Shown piece by piece: positions 34,527 through 43,248 of a stretch of DNA of 64,000 nucleotides. The translations under genes and the position numbers were made by a program. The notes under the pieces are model-generated. The model was not told the DNA's origin. It saw nothing but the letters and a program-made list of their open reading frames with translations, and searched no databases. Every line of letters starts with the position of its first letter. The first letter of the stretch is position 1. Where the stretch lies: NCBI GenBank assembly GCA_041660045.1, contig JBAZXA010000002.1, positions 124,001 through 188,000 on the forward strand, read 5' to 3'. This stretch comes from WM-3-3 sp041660045 (GTDB lineage Bacteria; Pseudomonadota; Gammaproteobacteria; Methylococcales; Methylomonadaceae).

Positions 34527-35265
34527 TGTACAACCTCACTTTGATGAGGCTCTATTTTCTGGGGTAATTGGCCAAGAATACGAAATGTTAAAGTTGATTT
34601 GCCCATTAGCCGCTGAAATGAGCTTGCGTGTTGGTCAGGCTGTTAGCGAGTATACTGCCCGCATTGGTGGCGTGTTATCTGTGCTAGAGCTTGGGGGCGG
34701 GACAGGTACAACCACATTGGCCATTTTAGCGGCTAGCGAAAATCTTAAGCTACTCAGTGTAGATAATGAACCTACTATGCAAAATCAAGCTAAACATCGC
34801 TTACAAAATTGGGTTGATGGCCAGCGATTAAGTTTTTGTGGTGATGATGCGTTGACCGCGTTAAAAAACACACCATCTGACAGTGTCAATATAGTTGCAT
34901 CGGCTTATACGTTGCATAATTTTGTTGATGCTTATCGGCAGCAAGTAGTTGAAGAAATCTTCCGTGTACTAGTGCCTGGTGGACAATTTATTAATGCAGA
35001 CCGTTATGCATTAAATGATGTTTTTGCCCATACGCGTGCAATACAAAAAGAAGTCAGCGGGTATTTTTCAGTCCTTAAGCAGTTAAATCGAATTGATTTA
35101 TTAGAGCATTGGATAGTGCATTTGTTTAGTGATGAGTCTGAAAATCATTTGATGAGGGAGGCCAGCGCATTAGAGCAGTTGGTGAAGATTGGTTTCAACT
35201 CGATTACGCTTGATTATAGGCAGGAAGTTAACGCGTTGGTTAGGGCGGGCAAACCCGCATTCTAA
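34519..35265 (+). CDS. SAM-dependent methyltransferase
   Basis: This is a 248-residue class I methyltransferase. Motif I is VLELGGGTGTTTLAIL (about residues 53-69), motif II acidic residue lies in LLSVDNEP, and the post-motif segments NIVASAYTLHNF and EIFRVLVPGGQFINADRY are visible. The substrate is unknown. It has the shape of small-molecule or quinone-type methyltransferases. It overlaps the DUF1244 gene by 8 bases, so the two may act in one pathway. Confidence 0.83.
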   Translation: MNNVQPHFDEALFSGVIGQEYEMLKLICPLAAEMSLRVGQAVSEYTARIGGVLSVLELGGGTGTTTLAILAASENLKLLSVDNEPTMQNQAKHRLQNWVDGQRLSFCGDDALTALKNTPSDSVNIVASAYTLHNFVDAYRQQVVEEIFRVLVPGGQFINADRYALNDVFAHTRAIQKEVSGYFSVLKQLNRIDLLEHWIVHLFSDESENHLMREASALEQLVKIGFNSITLDYRQEVNALVRAGKPAF

Positions 35266-35314
35266 GATAAGGTTTTACGGGTAATCGTGTCCGTTTATAG
35301 GATTAAGCCTAAGG

Positions 35315-35725
35315 CTATCTGAGCATCAGCAAGAGCAACCAAGGTGTTGCAAACGACCACAGCAATAAAAACAAGCCGGGTGAAATCAGCATAAGCCCAA
35401 ACCGCAGCCATGGAGAAATTGATTGGGGTAATAAATAATGGCATAGTGTACCAATACTAACGGCGCCACCAGTTGCAATTAGGCCGAGAGAAAAATGCAT
35501 GCACCAAGGACATTTGGCTGTGTTTTCTGCTTGGTTAATATTGCAATGATCAGAGAGGCCAAGGCTTGGCCATGTGCAGCCACAGTTAAATGCCCAGCCA
35601 CAAAAAGGCACTATGATAACCATGGCAAACAAAAAACTGATTAAAGGATAGCGCGAAGGTAAGGCGTTAAGAAAAAAAGGCAAAGCCCAGGATGTAATTC
35701 TATCTGCTAACGGCTTTTTTATCAC
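35315..35725 (-). CDS. Cys-rich small membrane protein, unknown family
   Basis: I cannot assign this 136-residue protein to a named family. It has about three hydrophobic segments: residues 28-45 (PLISFLFAMVIIVPFCGW), about 80-100, and the C-terminal FGLMLISPGLFLLLWSFAT region. Between the first two lies a compact cysteine-rich loop with NCGCTWPS, DHCNI and KCPWCMHF, i.e. Cys-x-Cys, His-Cys and Cys-x-x-Cys. Such a pattern would suit metal or haem binding or a thiol redox role at the membrane, but this is only inferred from the residues. Confidence 0.65.
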   Translation of the reverse strand: MIKKPLADRITSWALPFFLNALPSRYPLISFLFAMVIIVPFCGWAFNCGCTWPSLGLSDHCNINQAENTAKCPWCMHFSLGLIATGGAVSIGTLCHYLLPQSISPWLRFGLMLISPGLFLLLWSFATPWLLLLMLR

Positions 35726-35752
35726 AACAGGGCCTATCGAGTTTTACTATGG

Positions 35753-36094
35753 TTAACGGTGGTCCAACTTTTGTTTGGCGGTGTTGACGGCTTCATTAAT
35801 GGCAGCGGTAGTTTTTTGGTACTCTTGTTGTGCTTGGTTAGCCGTGTTGGCAATGGTAGAGTTATCTGCATTGCCTTCTTCTACGATGCAGCCATAGTAG
35901 GCTGTGGCCTGTTCTTGCCAGTCTTTAAGTAGGGAAATGCTTTGGTTGAAAGCCAGCACACTGGTGTCGTCAATTTTAGGTATATTTGGTTTAGTGCCGC
36001 AATTTTTTGGTTTCCATTCGTTATTGACTAAAGTACCGGCATTTAATGGGCTAATCAATAACAAGCAAACCACACTTAAACAAAAAAACTTCAT
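35753..36094 (-). CDS. Small secreted protein, unknown function
   Basis: With ATG 36094 (AGGAG about 8 bases upstream) the protein has 113 residues. A signal peptide MKFFCLSVVCLLLISPLNAG is followed by a short mature domain with NCGTKPNIPKIDD, a helix FNQSISLLKDWQEQATAYYGC and a long Ala/Gln/Lys/Asn-rich helix to the C-terminus. Two cysteines could form a disulfide in the periplasm. The longer frame from 36238 is rejected because it buries this signal peptide. No family is recognised. Confidence 0.7.
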   Translation of the reverse strand: MKFFCLSVVCLLLISPLNAGTLVNNEWKPKNCGTKPNIPKIDDTSVLAFNQSISLLKDWQEQATAYYGCIVEEGNADNSTIANTANQAQQEYQKTTAAINEAVNTAKQKLDHR

Positions 36095-36958
36095 AACCGA
36101 TCTCCTGTGGGTAAAAAGGCAGTATTCATTAAGCATACAGTAGGTCATCGCCATATTATGCGTAAATTTGGGTTTTTGCGTTAGCCACGCCATTGATATG
36201 CGGCTACTATGCATGGCAATTTTGTCTAAGGCAAGCATTGATATGGAAAATTAATATCTTAGGATGAGGCGTAAATTAGGGCAATCTTATTAGCCAAGAT
36301 GTGGTGATACAAGGCACAGGTTAAAAAAGTCGTCCAAATTGTCGTTTTTGCGTTTAAGGTTCAAATAGTATGGAAAACATCAGTAGTTTCATCTCAGTGT
36401 CGCTTAATAAGTTCTTAGCGATTTTAATGTGATTTTCAGGAGTGTTGTCTTTATTATTCTCTTTTCTCAAGCATAGGCTTAGTTTTTGTTTACTGGTTTA
36501 ATTAATTGAAAATATATTACTTATGTCTATTTTATCAGCTGAATCGGTTGTCGGATTCCGGCCCAAGCTAATATTATATAGAGTACAGCTGGCAGGATTT
36601 GATTTGTACAAATACATAAAACACTCGGCCTATCAGGCTAAATTTCCTCCTAAAACCGAAAGATTAGGATATATTATGGGATCAAGGCTATTAGTAATTG
36701 GTGTAAATTGATAACAGATAGCCGGTAAAACCAGTCCATGTCAAGATTACAAATAATTAGAAAGTACTGTTATTAGTATGCCGTTTAATACCTTGAAATA
36801 TGAATTGGCGTAATGTCTATTCCCCGCTTGGTTTGTTACGGCATGTCGAAAAAGCTATTTATAGTCATGGCGTAAGAGTTGGAAAGTTTAGCACCAGCAG
36901 TTAAGATACGCCCGCCATATTTTTACCTAGGCAAGGAATACACACTAATTGTGAGAGG
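36095..36958. other. Long AT-rich intergenic region
   Basis: About 860 bases without a convincing gene lie between a minus-strand and a plus-strand gene, so divergent promoters belong here. A 62-codon plus frame (36523-36711) shows no recognisable sequence or good ribosome site. A GGTTCAAAT near 36357 looks like a tRNA T-loop but has no matching arms. I see no hairpin array or long repeat. It might hold an unannotated small RNA or a decayed gene. Confidence 0.45.
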
Positions 36959-37471
36959 ATGACAGTGGATTTATTAAAACAATATCTAGCACTAAGCTGG
37001 TTTAGAAATAACCCTGCCGAGTTGGATGCCCCGGTTTCTTTTTTATGGAAGTGCCTAATTTTTTATTTAGTATCGGGTATCATCGTAGAGGCGAATATTA
37101 GCGACCCTGCCGATGCGACATTGGAAGTAGGTATGAGGGCAATTGTAGCTTTTTCATTATTGACTACGCTTTTGTTTTTAACTAAGAAAAGTGACATGTA
37201 TAAGCAATTGCTGATTGCGGTTTTTGTCTGCGAAAATGTGATTGTGACATTAGGCATATTGGTTGAAATTCTCGACCATTTTTTAAGAAAGACACCTTAT
37301 GAAGAGCTGCCTTTATACCTTGGAGCAATTTTAATCGTTTGGTATTTGGCTATTATCAGCTATATATTGCGACATATGTTCAACTCAAAAATGTTCAGTA
37401 GCATTGGTCTTTCTGTGTTTTATTTTGCAATGACTTATGGTGGGCCATTTTTATTTATGGAAGTCATATAG
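36959..37471 (+). CDS. Membrane protein, unknown function
   Basis: This protein of about 170 residues has roughly five membrane segments (around residues 27-45, 62-77, 84-106, 122-138 and 148-168). Its N-terminus VDLLKQYLALSWFRNNPAEL is amphipathic. The layout is loosely like Yip1-type five-helix proteins, but there is no diagnostic motif. The start could be the ATG at 36959 or the GTG at 36965, which has GAGAGG better spaced before it. It is followed after 58 bases by a small secreted protein gene. Confidence 0.65.
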   Translation: MTVDLLKQYLALSWFRNNPAELDAPVSFLWKCLIFYLVSGIIVEANISDPADATLEVGMRAIVAFSLLTTLLFLTKKSDMYKQLLIAVFVCENVIVTLGILVEILDHFLRKTPYEELPLYLGAILIVWYLAIISYILRHMFNSKMFSSIGLSVFYFAMTYGGPFLFMEVI

Positions 37472-37529
37472 CGTTATGATTTTCCAAAATCCACAACTTA
37501 ATAGAAAAATAACTTAGGAAAATGTATTA

Positions 37530-37997
37530 ATGCGTAACTATTTTATAACCCTAGCGTGCACTAGTTTGATAGCCATTTCACTACCTTTGCATGCAGAAAT
37601 GCTGGCTAAAGAAGCTATTCCTGAGAAAATAATATCGCTGTTGTTGAAGAGGCATCCTGAGGCCTATGACATCGGCGCTGAGCAAAAGACCCACTTTAAA
37701 CAAAATTTATATGAAGTGCTTTTTAAAGAAGGCGAATCTAAGCAGATAGAACTTTTTAGGGCAGATGGGCATTTTTTCACAAATGCTGAAAAAATGGATT
37801 CGTTAGGTGAAATGCCCGCGACGGCCAGAGAAAATTTAACTGCTGAATTAGGTAAATATGAGCTTGTAGAAAGTTTTTTGATAGCCAACCCGAATGGCAT
37901 AGGTGAAGAATATGATTTGGTGGTTAATGCGACAGGTGTAATTTGGCATATTACCGTTGACAGCAAAGGCAACATCAGCAAAAAAGACAAGCAATAA
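37530..37997 (+). CDS. Secreted PepSY-like small protein
   Basis: This 155-residue protein has a signal peptide (MRNYFITLACTSLIAISLPLHA). Two similar modules of about 60 residues follow: one around KIISLLLKRHPEAYDIGAEQ...YEVLFKEG and a second around LTAELGKYELVESFLIANP...EYDLVVNATGVIWHITVD. Each has a helix followed by strands, as in PepSY-like repeats found in periplasmic proteins. The function is unknown. Its stop sits in the loop of a small hairpin. Confidence 0.65.
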   Translation: MRNYFITLACTSLIAISLPLHAEMLAKEAIPEKIISLLLKRHPEAYDIGAEQKTHFKQNLYEVLFKEGESKQIELFRADGHFFTNAEKMDSLGEMPATARENLTAELGKYELVESFLIANPNGIGEEYDLVVNATGVIWHITVDSKGNISKKDKQ

Positions 37998-38007
37998 GTC
38001 TGTCTTT
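37983..38007. terminator. Hairpin spanning the stop of the PepSY-like gene
   Basis: AAAGACA (37983-37989), an 11-base loop that contains the stop codon TAA (37995-37997), and TGTCTTT (38001-38007). Seven perfect pairs, with A-rich sequence before and TTT in the right arm. A modest candidate terminator. Confidence 0.4.
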
Positions 38008-38075
38008 ACACGGATTGCTTATTTCAATTTGGTTTAGGTATCGCGGTTTACGTTGGACGCTGATGCCCAGTTGAA

Positions 38076-38102
38076 GGGGAAGCATTATCATAATGCTTCC
38101 CC
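38076..38102. terminator. Perfect 12-pair inverted repeat in a convergent gap
   Basis: GGGGAAGCATTA (38076-38087), loop TCA, TAATGCTTCCCC (38091-38102). It lies between the PepSY-like gene (plus) and the end of the TPR gene (minus, 38115). No T-run follows on either side, so it may terminate weakly in both directions or protect mRNA 3' ends; the perfect symmetry would also suit a protein-binding site. Confidence 0.6.
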
Positions 38103-38114
38103 CTACTTACGACA

Positions 38115-39803
38115 TTATTTTGATTTTATTTGGTTTAACAAGGTACTAGCTGCATTTTTCTGTGTACTTGCGGGTTCTAGTTTTAGTATTTTTTCCAATA
38201 TTTCCAGGGCTGATTTTTTGTCTGCATTGGCCACAAAAGCTTCTGCCAAATGAAATTGAATTTCATCATTTTTAGGTGCAAGTTCGGCTGCTGTCCGCAG
38301 TATTGCAAGGCCTTCTTTTGCTTGGCCAAGTTTTATTAAAACCGTACCGTAGGTATCGACGATAGCGGGTGATTTCGGATAAGCGTCATAAGCTTTTTTG
38401 CCTAAATCTATCGCTTGGGGTTTTTGTTGATCAGCATAAAGTAATGCTAAATTGTTCAGTATGATGGCATTGTCGGGCTGTTTGAGTAAAACTTCTTCAT
38501 AATTTTTGATCGCTTTGGGAATGTCATTTTCCCTTTGATATAATGTAGCCAGTAAGAATTGAATTGCATTTTTATCATCAACTTTCTGCAATTCATTATT
38601 TAGTAAGTCAATGGCAGCTTTGAGTTGGTTTTGTGCGGCCATTATTTCTGCGATGACAGTTAACGTTTTGCTGTTCTGTTGAATTTTATAAGCCTCTTTA
38701 TTTGCCGCTAAAGCCTTGTCGAGTTGTTTGTTTGCCAAATAAACATCGGCTTCCAATTGTTTACCGACTGAGCTTTTAGGCAACTGGGCCTGGATTTTTT
38801 TTGTCAACGCCAAGGCTTCATCGTAGCGCTTGATTTTAATGAGGTAGCTAGCTTTAAGAATTTCCGCTTGAGGCTGTTCAGGTGCAATTTTTAAGGTGTC
38901 GTCCAGCAACTTTAACATATCAGCTTGCTTAGCAGGTTGCTCGCTGATCAATTGTGCTAAAGCAAGACGATGCACTATGTCTTGTTTATTTTCATTGATA
39001 ATTTTGTAAAGCGTTTGTTCAGCAGAGGCTTTGTCATTATTAATGGCTTGGGCTCCTGCTAGTAATGACAGTGCTTGCATATTTTGTGGATAGCGGCTGC
39101 TAAGTTCTTGGGTTATTTTCAGAGTTTTGTCTGGTTGTTTCTGCGCCGTATAAAATTTACTTAAGGCAGCAGCAAGCTCAATTTCAGAGGCGGCGTCACC
39201 ATTGACTTTTTCATAACCGGTGCGCAATATTGATTCAATCTGATCGATATTTTTTTGTTGGTAAGCGACATCAGCCAAAATGAGATAGGCGTGGATTGAT
39301 TTGTTGTTTATGGCAATGGATTGGTTTGCATAATCTTTGGCTTTGTCGAAATGTTTCTCCGACAGAGCCAATTTGGCTAAGCCTAAATGTGCGATAAGGT
39401 CATTAGGGCTCAGCTGCAGCACCTTTGCATAGAGTTGTTGGGCACCTGGCAGGTCATTTTCAATAGTCGAAACCAGGGCTTGCAGATTAAAATATCGCGT
39501 TTCGTTAGGAAATTGTTTCGTTAACTCGGTAAGTTTAGCTTTGGCTTTGTCTATCTTATTTTCATTAATTAAATTGAGCACTTCAAGAAATTTACTTTTT
39601 TTATCATCTTGTTCGGCTTGTTGCAGGGTATCAAGAATTGAGCTAGGACTATTTAAGCTACTGGTAGGGTTGCCAAGCGGGTCGAAGATTTCTTGTATAC
39701 TTTGAATATCATTGCTTGCTGCCGCTTCTAGTGTTGGTGTAGCAGTTAAGCTGAATGCGACTAAGGCAATTTGGATAGTTATCAGTTTGGTCTGTTTAGT
39801 CAT
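38115..39803 (-). CDS. Secreted tetratricopeptide-repeat protein
   Basis: This is a 562-residue protein with an N-terminal hydrophobic signal (about residues 5-28, ending TPTLEAAAS), then TPR repeats from about residue 75 to the end. Clear repeats include AQQLYAKVLQLSPNDLIAHLGLAKLAL, AIKNYEEVLLKQPDNAIILNNLALLY and AEELAPKNDEIQFHLAEAF-like units. It is likely a periplasmic scaffold for a protein complex. It resembles TPR proteins near exopolysaccharide/PEP-CTERM systems but nothing here proves that link. The cNMP-binding gene lies 43 bases upstream on the same strand. Confidence 0.8.
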   Translation of the reverse strand: MTKQTKLITIQIALVAFSLTATPTLEAAASNDIQSIQEIFDPLGNPTSSLNSPSSILDTLQQAEQDDKKSKFLEVLNLINENKIDKAKAKLTELTKQFPNETRYFNLQALVSTIENDLPGAQQLYAKVLQLSPNDLIAHLGLAKLALSEKHFDKAKDYANQSIAINNKSIHAYLILADVAYQQKNIDQIESILRTGYEKVNGDAASEIELAAALSKFYTAQKQPDKTLKITQELSSRYPQNMQALSLLAGAQAINNDKASAEQTLYKIINENKQDIVHRLALAQLISEQPAKQADMLKLLDDTLKIAPEQPQAEILKASYLIKIKRYDEALALTKKIQAQLPKSSVGKQLEADVYLANKQLDKALAANKEAYKIQQNSKTLTVIAEIMAAQNQLKAAIDLLNNELQKVDDKNAIQFLLATLYQRENDIPKAIKNYEEVLLKQPDNAIILNNLALLYADQQKPQAIDLGKKAYDAYPKSPAIVDTYGTVLIKLGQAKEGLAILRTAAELAPKNDEIQFHLAEAFVANADKKSALEILEKILKLEPASTQKNAASTLLNQIKSK

Positions 39804-39846
39804 AGCGAAAGTTGGTTAAATGTTTTAAGAGTAGGGTTATCGGCGG

Positions 39847-40353
39847 TTATAGATGCTTATCTATGCCATGAGCTTTAAGCCCCCAGGCTAAAAGGTGTTC
39901 AATATGCCGATTTGCGCTATCAAGCCGTGACACTTGCATGGCAAATAGATTTTTAAACAAAAGATAGCCTTGCATGGGATGGGCGTCTAGAAAACTTAAC
40001 AAATGTGCCCCATTAATTTCGATAAGTTGGCCTTCGGTCACGGCCTTGATTGAAGCTGTTCTTTTGGTGGCGGTAAATAAACTGCTTTCTCCAAAAATAT
40101 CACCTGTTTGTAAATCCTTGACACCGGGTTGTACTTTTTGTTGTTCTTGGCTTAGGGTAACGTTTAAGGTGACCCGCAAAGTGCCGCTTTCGATAAAATA
40201 TAGTGTTTGCCCGCAGTCACCAATGTTAATAATGGTATCGTTTTCTTGAAAATATCGGCGTGTCCAAGCCACGTTTTCAGCAAACTGAGAGTCTTCAAGA
40301 ATAGGTTTGATAATGTCTAACAGGACAGCCGTAGCGGGCATGAGTTGTTCCAT
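39847..40353 (-). CDS. Cyclic nucleotide-binding domain protein
   Basis: This 168-residue protein is made almost entirely of one cNMP-binding beta-roll: NDTIINIGDCGQTLYFIESGTLRVTL, then DLQTGDIFGESSLFTATKRTASIKAVTEG with the phosphate-binding GESSL...RTAS segment. There is no helix-turn-helix, so it is not a CRP-type regulator. It may sense cAMP or c-di-GMP and work through a partner. It lies just upstream of the TPR gene and is probably co-transcribed with it. Confidence 0.83.
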   Translation of the reverse strand: MEQLMPATAVLLDIIKPILEDSQFAENVAWTRRYFQENDTIINIGDCGQTLYFIESGTLRVTLNVTLSQEQQKVQPGVKDLQTGDIFGESSLFTATKRTASIKAVTEGQLIEINGAHLLSFLDAHPMQGYLLFKNLFAMQVSRLDSANRHIEHLLAWGLKAHGIDKHL

Positions 40354-40621
40354 AGTCGTGCATTATTGTTTAACCAGTCATCTTTGCATAAACGATGGCT
40401 ACCAAGCAGTGCTGTTAATTATGGTTTAATAGTTTTATTTTACAACAAAATGTGACGGGTTACCTCAAAACACGTTTAACACACACGTCATGTGCCAATT
40501 GGACTTGCCACTTAGCAGTCAATGAACTAGTATTTTTAGAGATTGAACTTGTTACCTTAAGCGCCACATAAAAAATATACTGGGTTTTGCTATCCAGGTT
40601 TACTTACTCAAGGATATAACC

Positions 40622-41296
40622 ATGTTGAAACAAATAATCATTTTTGCCGTTCTGTTGCTCAGTTTATTTGGCTGTGCCTCAAAACAACATTATAGTGAGG
40701 TAAAAGATACCGACTTGGTTGGAGTAAGTTATGATGCAGTTGACACCTTACAAGCCCAATTAAAGCGGCCTTTGCCTAAAAACTCCCTAATCATCGTCAG
40801 TACTTTACTGAATGTCGATAATTTAAAACAGACATCTTCATTTGGGCGCATTATTTCGGATCAAATAGCTTCCGCATTACATAATGCGGGTTACCAAATT
40901 ATTGGTATGGAATTACCGATAGACCTTTTTGTTATGCAAGATAACGGTGCATTGCATTTGCCTGATGAAGTTAAGCAAATGCTTAAACATTACAATGCTG
41001 GTACATTGGTTGGTGGTGTATATGCACCTGGTAAAAGGAATGCTTATATTTCTTTAAGAGTAGTTGACTTAAACACCAAAAATATTATTTCTTCAACGGA
41101 TTTATCCGTTCCGATGGGGCCGGATGCCAAAGTGTTGCTAGAGTCGAGGGAGGTTGGCTCAAATAACAAGGCTATGGATACCAACATAGAGGAGGCTAGT
41201 ATTGGTGTCAAAACGCAAGCGCCAGTTGAGAAGACTAAGGTGGTTACCGAGCCAGAACTTGATGGCTTACCTGTGGATGATGGTAAGCCCCAATAG
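40622..41296 (+). CDS. FlgO-family outer-membrane lipoprotein
   Basis: This is a 224-residue lipoprotein with lipobox LFGC (Cys18). It has the FlgO-like domain (LIIVSTLLNVDNLKQTSSFGRIISDQIASALHNAGYQI, then TLVGGVYAPGKRNAYISLRVVDLNTKNIISSTDLSVP). In Vibrio FlgO/FlgP are outer-membrane proteins needed for motility; elsewhere the family occurs without flagellar genes. The last ~45 residues are Glu/Lys/Pro-rich. It stands alone on its strand, with a hairpin over its stop. Confidence 0.78.
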   Translation: MLKQIIIFAVLLLSLFGCASKQHYSEVKDTDLVGVSYDAVDTLQAQLKRPLPKNSLIIVSTLLNVDNLKQTSSFGRIISDQIASALHNAGYQIIGMELPIDLFVMQDNGALHLPDEVKQMLKHYNAGTLVGGVYAPGKRNAYISLRVVDLNTKNIISSTDLSVPMGPDAKVLLESREVGSNNKAMDTNIEEASIGVKTQAPVEKTKVVTEPELDGLPVDDGKPQ

Positions 41297-41310
41297 AACT
41301 GGATGGCTTA
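41284..41310. terminator. Hairpin spanning the flgO-like stop codon
   Basis: TAAGCCCCA (41284-41292) pairs with TGGATGGCTTA (41300-41310), nine pairs with a two-base AT bulge, and the TAG stop (41294-41296) lies in the loop. The convergent phoH-like gene ends at 41348. There is no T-run directly after, so termination is possible but weak. Confidence 0.45.
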
Positions 41311-41347
41311 AGGCGTTTTAATTAACAATGCCCGTAGGCACACGCCG

Positions 41348-42766
41348 TCACAAAATATCTGAAGCGAAATCAGCTAGGCGTGAACGCTCACCACGCCTTA
41401 ACGCGATATGGGCGCCATGTTGCCAAGTTTTAAAACGGTCTACAACATAGGTTAAACCCGAGGTCGTAGCCGTCAGATAGGGGGTGTCAATTTGCGACAA
41501 ATTGCCGATACAAATTATTTTTGTACCTGGGCCTGCCCGTGTTATTAGTGTTTTCATTTGTTTTGAGGTCAAATTTTGAGCCTCATCGATAATTAAAAAC
41601 CGATTTAAAAATGTACGGCCACGCATAAAATTTAGTGATCGAATTTTTATACGGTTCATCACGATGTTGTTCGTGGCACCTTGCTCCCATTCGTTGTGTC
41701 CTGATTTGCTACCTAGCAGTTCTAAATTATCCATTAAAGCACCCATCCATGGTGCCATTTTTTCTTCCTCAGTGCCCGGTAAAAAACCAATGTCTTCACC
41801 TACGGGTACGGTTTCGCGGGTCATTACTATTTCTTGGTAAAGTTTTTTCTCTAAAGTGAGAACCAACCCTGCGGCCAGTGCTAATAGGGTTTTTCCGGTA
41901 CCAGCGGTTCCCAATAAGGTGACAAAATCGATGTCGGGATCTAACAAGACATTCAGGGCAAAATTTTGTTCACGGTTTTTTGCTGTGATACCCCACGTGT
42001 TATTGTGTTTAGTCCGGTAATCTTTGGCGAGTTCAAGGATAGCCGTTTGGCCTTCCCGTGCCCTAACAATGGCTTCAAAATTGGATTCATCTTCCATGTA
42101 GACATATTGGTTTGGGTACCATTCACTAACAAGAGGGTCATCTAATTTATAAAAAGTTTTGTTTTTTTCTTGCCACGAGTCCATCTTAGTGCCATGCAAT
42201 TCCCAAAAGTCAGTATCCAACGCGACAGCGCCACTGTAGAGTAGATCAATGTCATCTAAAGTTTGGTCATTGTAATAATCCTCGGCGGGTAGCTCCAAAG
42301 TTGCAGCTTTAATGCGCATGTTAATGTCTTTAGACACTAAGATGACATTGATGTGAGGGAACTGTTTTGTTAATGCCAAAACGATGCTTAAGATGGAATT
42401 GTCAGCTAAGCTGCCGGGCATGTTTTCTGGCAGTAAAGCGGTCATAGTGCGGGTTTGGAAATATAACCGGCCGCCATTTTCAGCCATATCGCTATTAGGG
42501 CCATGCTCGATTCTAGATAAGGGCAAACCATCATTTATGGTTTGTTGATTGGCATCCCTAATTAGCTCATCCAAAAATCGGCTGGTTTGGCGGACATTGC
42601 GGGCCACTTCCGACAAGCCTTTTTTTCCATGGTCCAGCTCTTCCAAAACTATCATTGGGATAAAAATATCATGCTCTTGAAACCGGAAAATGGCAGCAGG
42701 GTCATGCATAAGCACATTAGTATCCAAGACAAAAAGTTTTTTATCGGGTGTGGTGTTAATGTTCAT
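41348..42766 (-). CDS. PIN-PhoH2-type ATPase (PhoH family)
   Basis: This 472-residue protein fuses an N-terminal PIN domain (VLDTNVLMHDP at about residue 13, VILVSKDINMRIKA near 150) to a C-terminal PhoH ATPase with P-loop LLGTAGTGKTLLALAAG (about residue 285) and Walker B FLIIDEAQNLT (about 390). PIN supplies RNA cleavage and PhoH an RNA helicase-like motor, so an ATP-driven RNase role is likely from studies of PhoH2. It is followed downstream by a convergent lipoprotein gene; bcp and gcvR lie upstream on the same strand with two- and nine-base gaps. Confidence 0.93.
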   Translation of the reverse strand: MNINTTPDKKLFVLDTNVLMHDPAAIFRFQEHDIFIPMIVLEELDHGKKGLSEVARNVRQTSRFLDELIRDANQQTINDGLPLSRIEHGPNSDMAENGGRLYFQTRTMTALLPENMPGSLADNSILSIVLALTKQFPHINVILVSKDINMRIKAATLELPAEDYYNDQTLDDIDLLYSGAVALDTDFWELHGTKMDSWQEKNKTFYKLDDPLVSEWYPNQYVYMEDESNFEAIVRAREGQTAILELAKDYRTKHNNTWGITAKNREQNFALNVLLDPDIDFVTLLGTAGTGKTLLALAAGLVLTLEKKLYQEIVMTRETVPVGEDIGFLPGTEEEKMAPWMGALMDNLELLGSKSGHNEWEQGATNNIVMNRIKIRSLNFMRGRTFLNRFLIIDEAQNLTSKQMKTLITRAGPGTKIICIGNLSQIDTPYLTATTSGLTYVVDRFKTWQHGAHIALRRGERSRLADFASDIL

Positions 42767-42768
42767 GG

Positions 42769-43239
42769 TTAACCTGCAATGGCTTCCAATGCTTGTAGGA
42801 CTTCGTTTATATGGGTTTTAACTTTCACTTTACGCCATTCCTGTTTTAAGGTTCCGTCAGGGCTGATAAGGAAGGTGCTGCGTTCAATACCACGGACTTG
42901 CTTGCCATACATATTTTTCATTTTGATTACGTCAAAGACATTACACAGCTGTTCTTCCGGATCTGAGAGTAACTCAAAGGGGAAGTTTTGTTTGGCCTTA
43001 AAGTTTTCGTGCGAGCGTATGCTGTCCCGGGATACGCCAAAAATCAAAGCGTTGAGGGCAGTAAACTTATCGATATTGTCGCGGAAGTCTTGGCCTTCTA
43101 AAGTACAACCCGGGGTGCTGTCTTTGGGGTAAAAATACAATACCAAAAATTTGCCCTGGAATTCTGATAGCTTTATGGATGTGCCACCAGTGGTTAGTAT
43201 GTCAAAATCGGGTATGGAATCACCAATATTAATCGTCAT
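42769..43239 (-). CDS. bcp: Peroxiredoxin, BCP type (thiol peroxidase)
   Basis: The 156-residue atypical 2-Cys or 1-Cys peroxiredoxin has the active-site segment KDSTPGCTLEGQDFRDNI, with the peroxidatic Cys at about residue 45; the resolving Cys position usual in E. coli BCP (five residues later) is Asp/Phe here (EGQDFRD), so it is probably a 1-Cys type. A second cysteine lies at QLCNVFD. It reduces peroxides in the cytoplasm with a thiol donor. It lies between gcvR and the PhoH gene, a common gammaproteobacterial order. Confidence 0.95.
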   Translation of the reverse strand: MTINIGDSIPDFDILTTGGTSIKLSEFQGKFLVLYFYPKDSTPGCTLEGQDFRDNIDKFTALNALIFGVSRDSIRSHENFKAKQNFPFELLSDPEEQLCNVFDVIKMKNMYGKQVRGIERSTFLISPDGTLKQEWRKVKVKTHINEVLQALEAIAG

Positions 43240-43248
43240 GGGTTATAC

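Noticed and set aside
36350..36375. tRNA T-loop-like GGTTCAAAT
   Set aside because: No matching acceptor, D or anticodon arms around it.
36523..36711. 62-codon plus-strand frame in the long gap
   Set aside because: No recognisable domain, no good Shine-Dalgarno, and amino-acid composition of no clear type.
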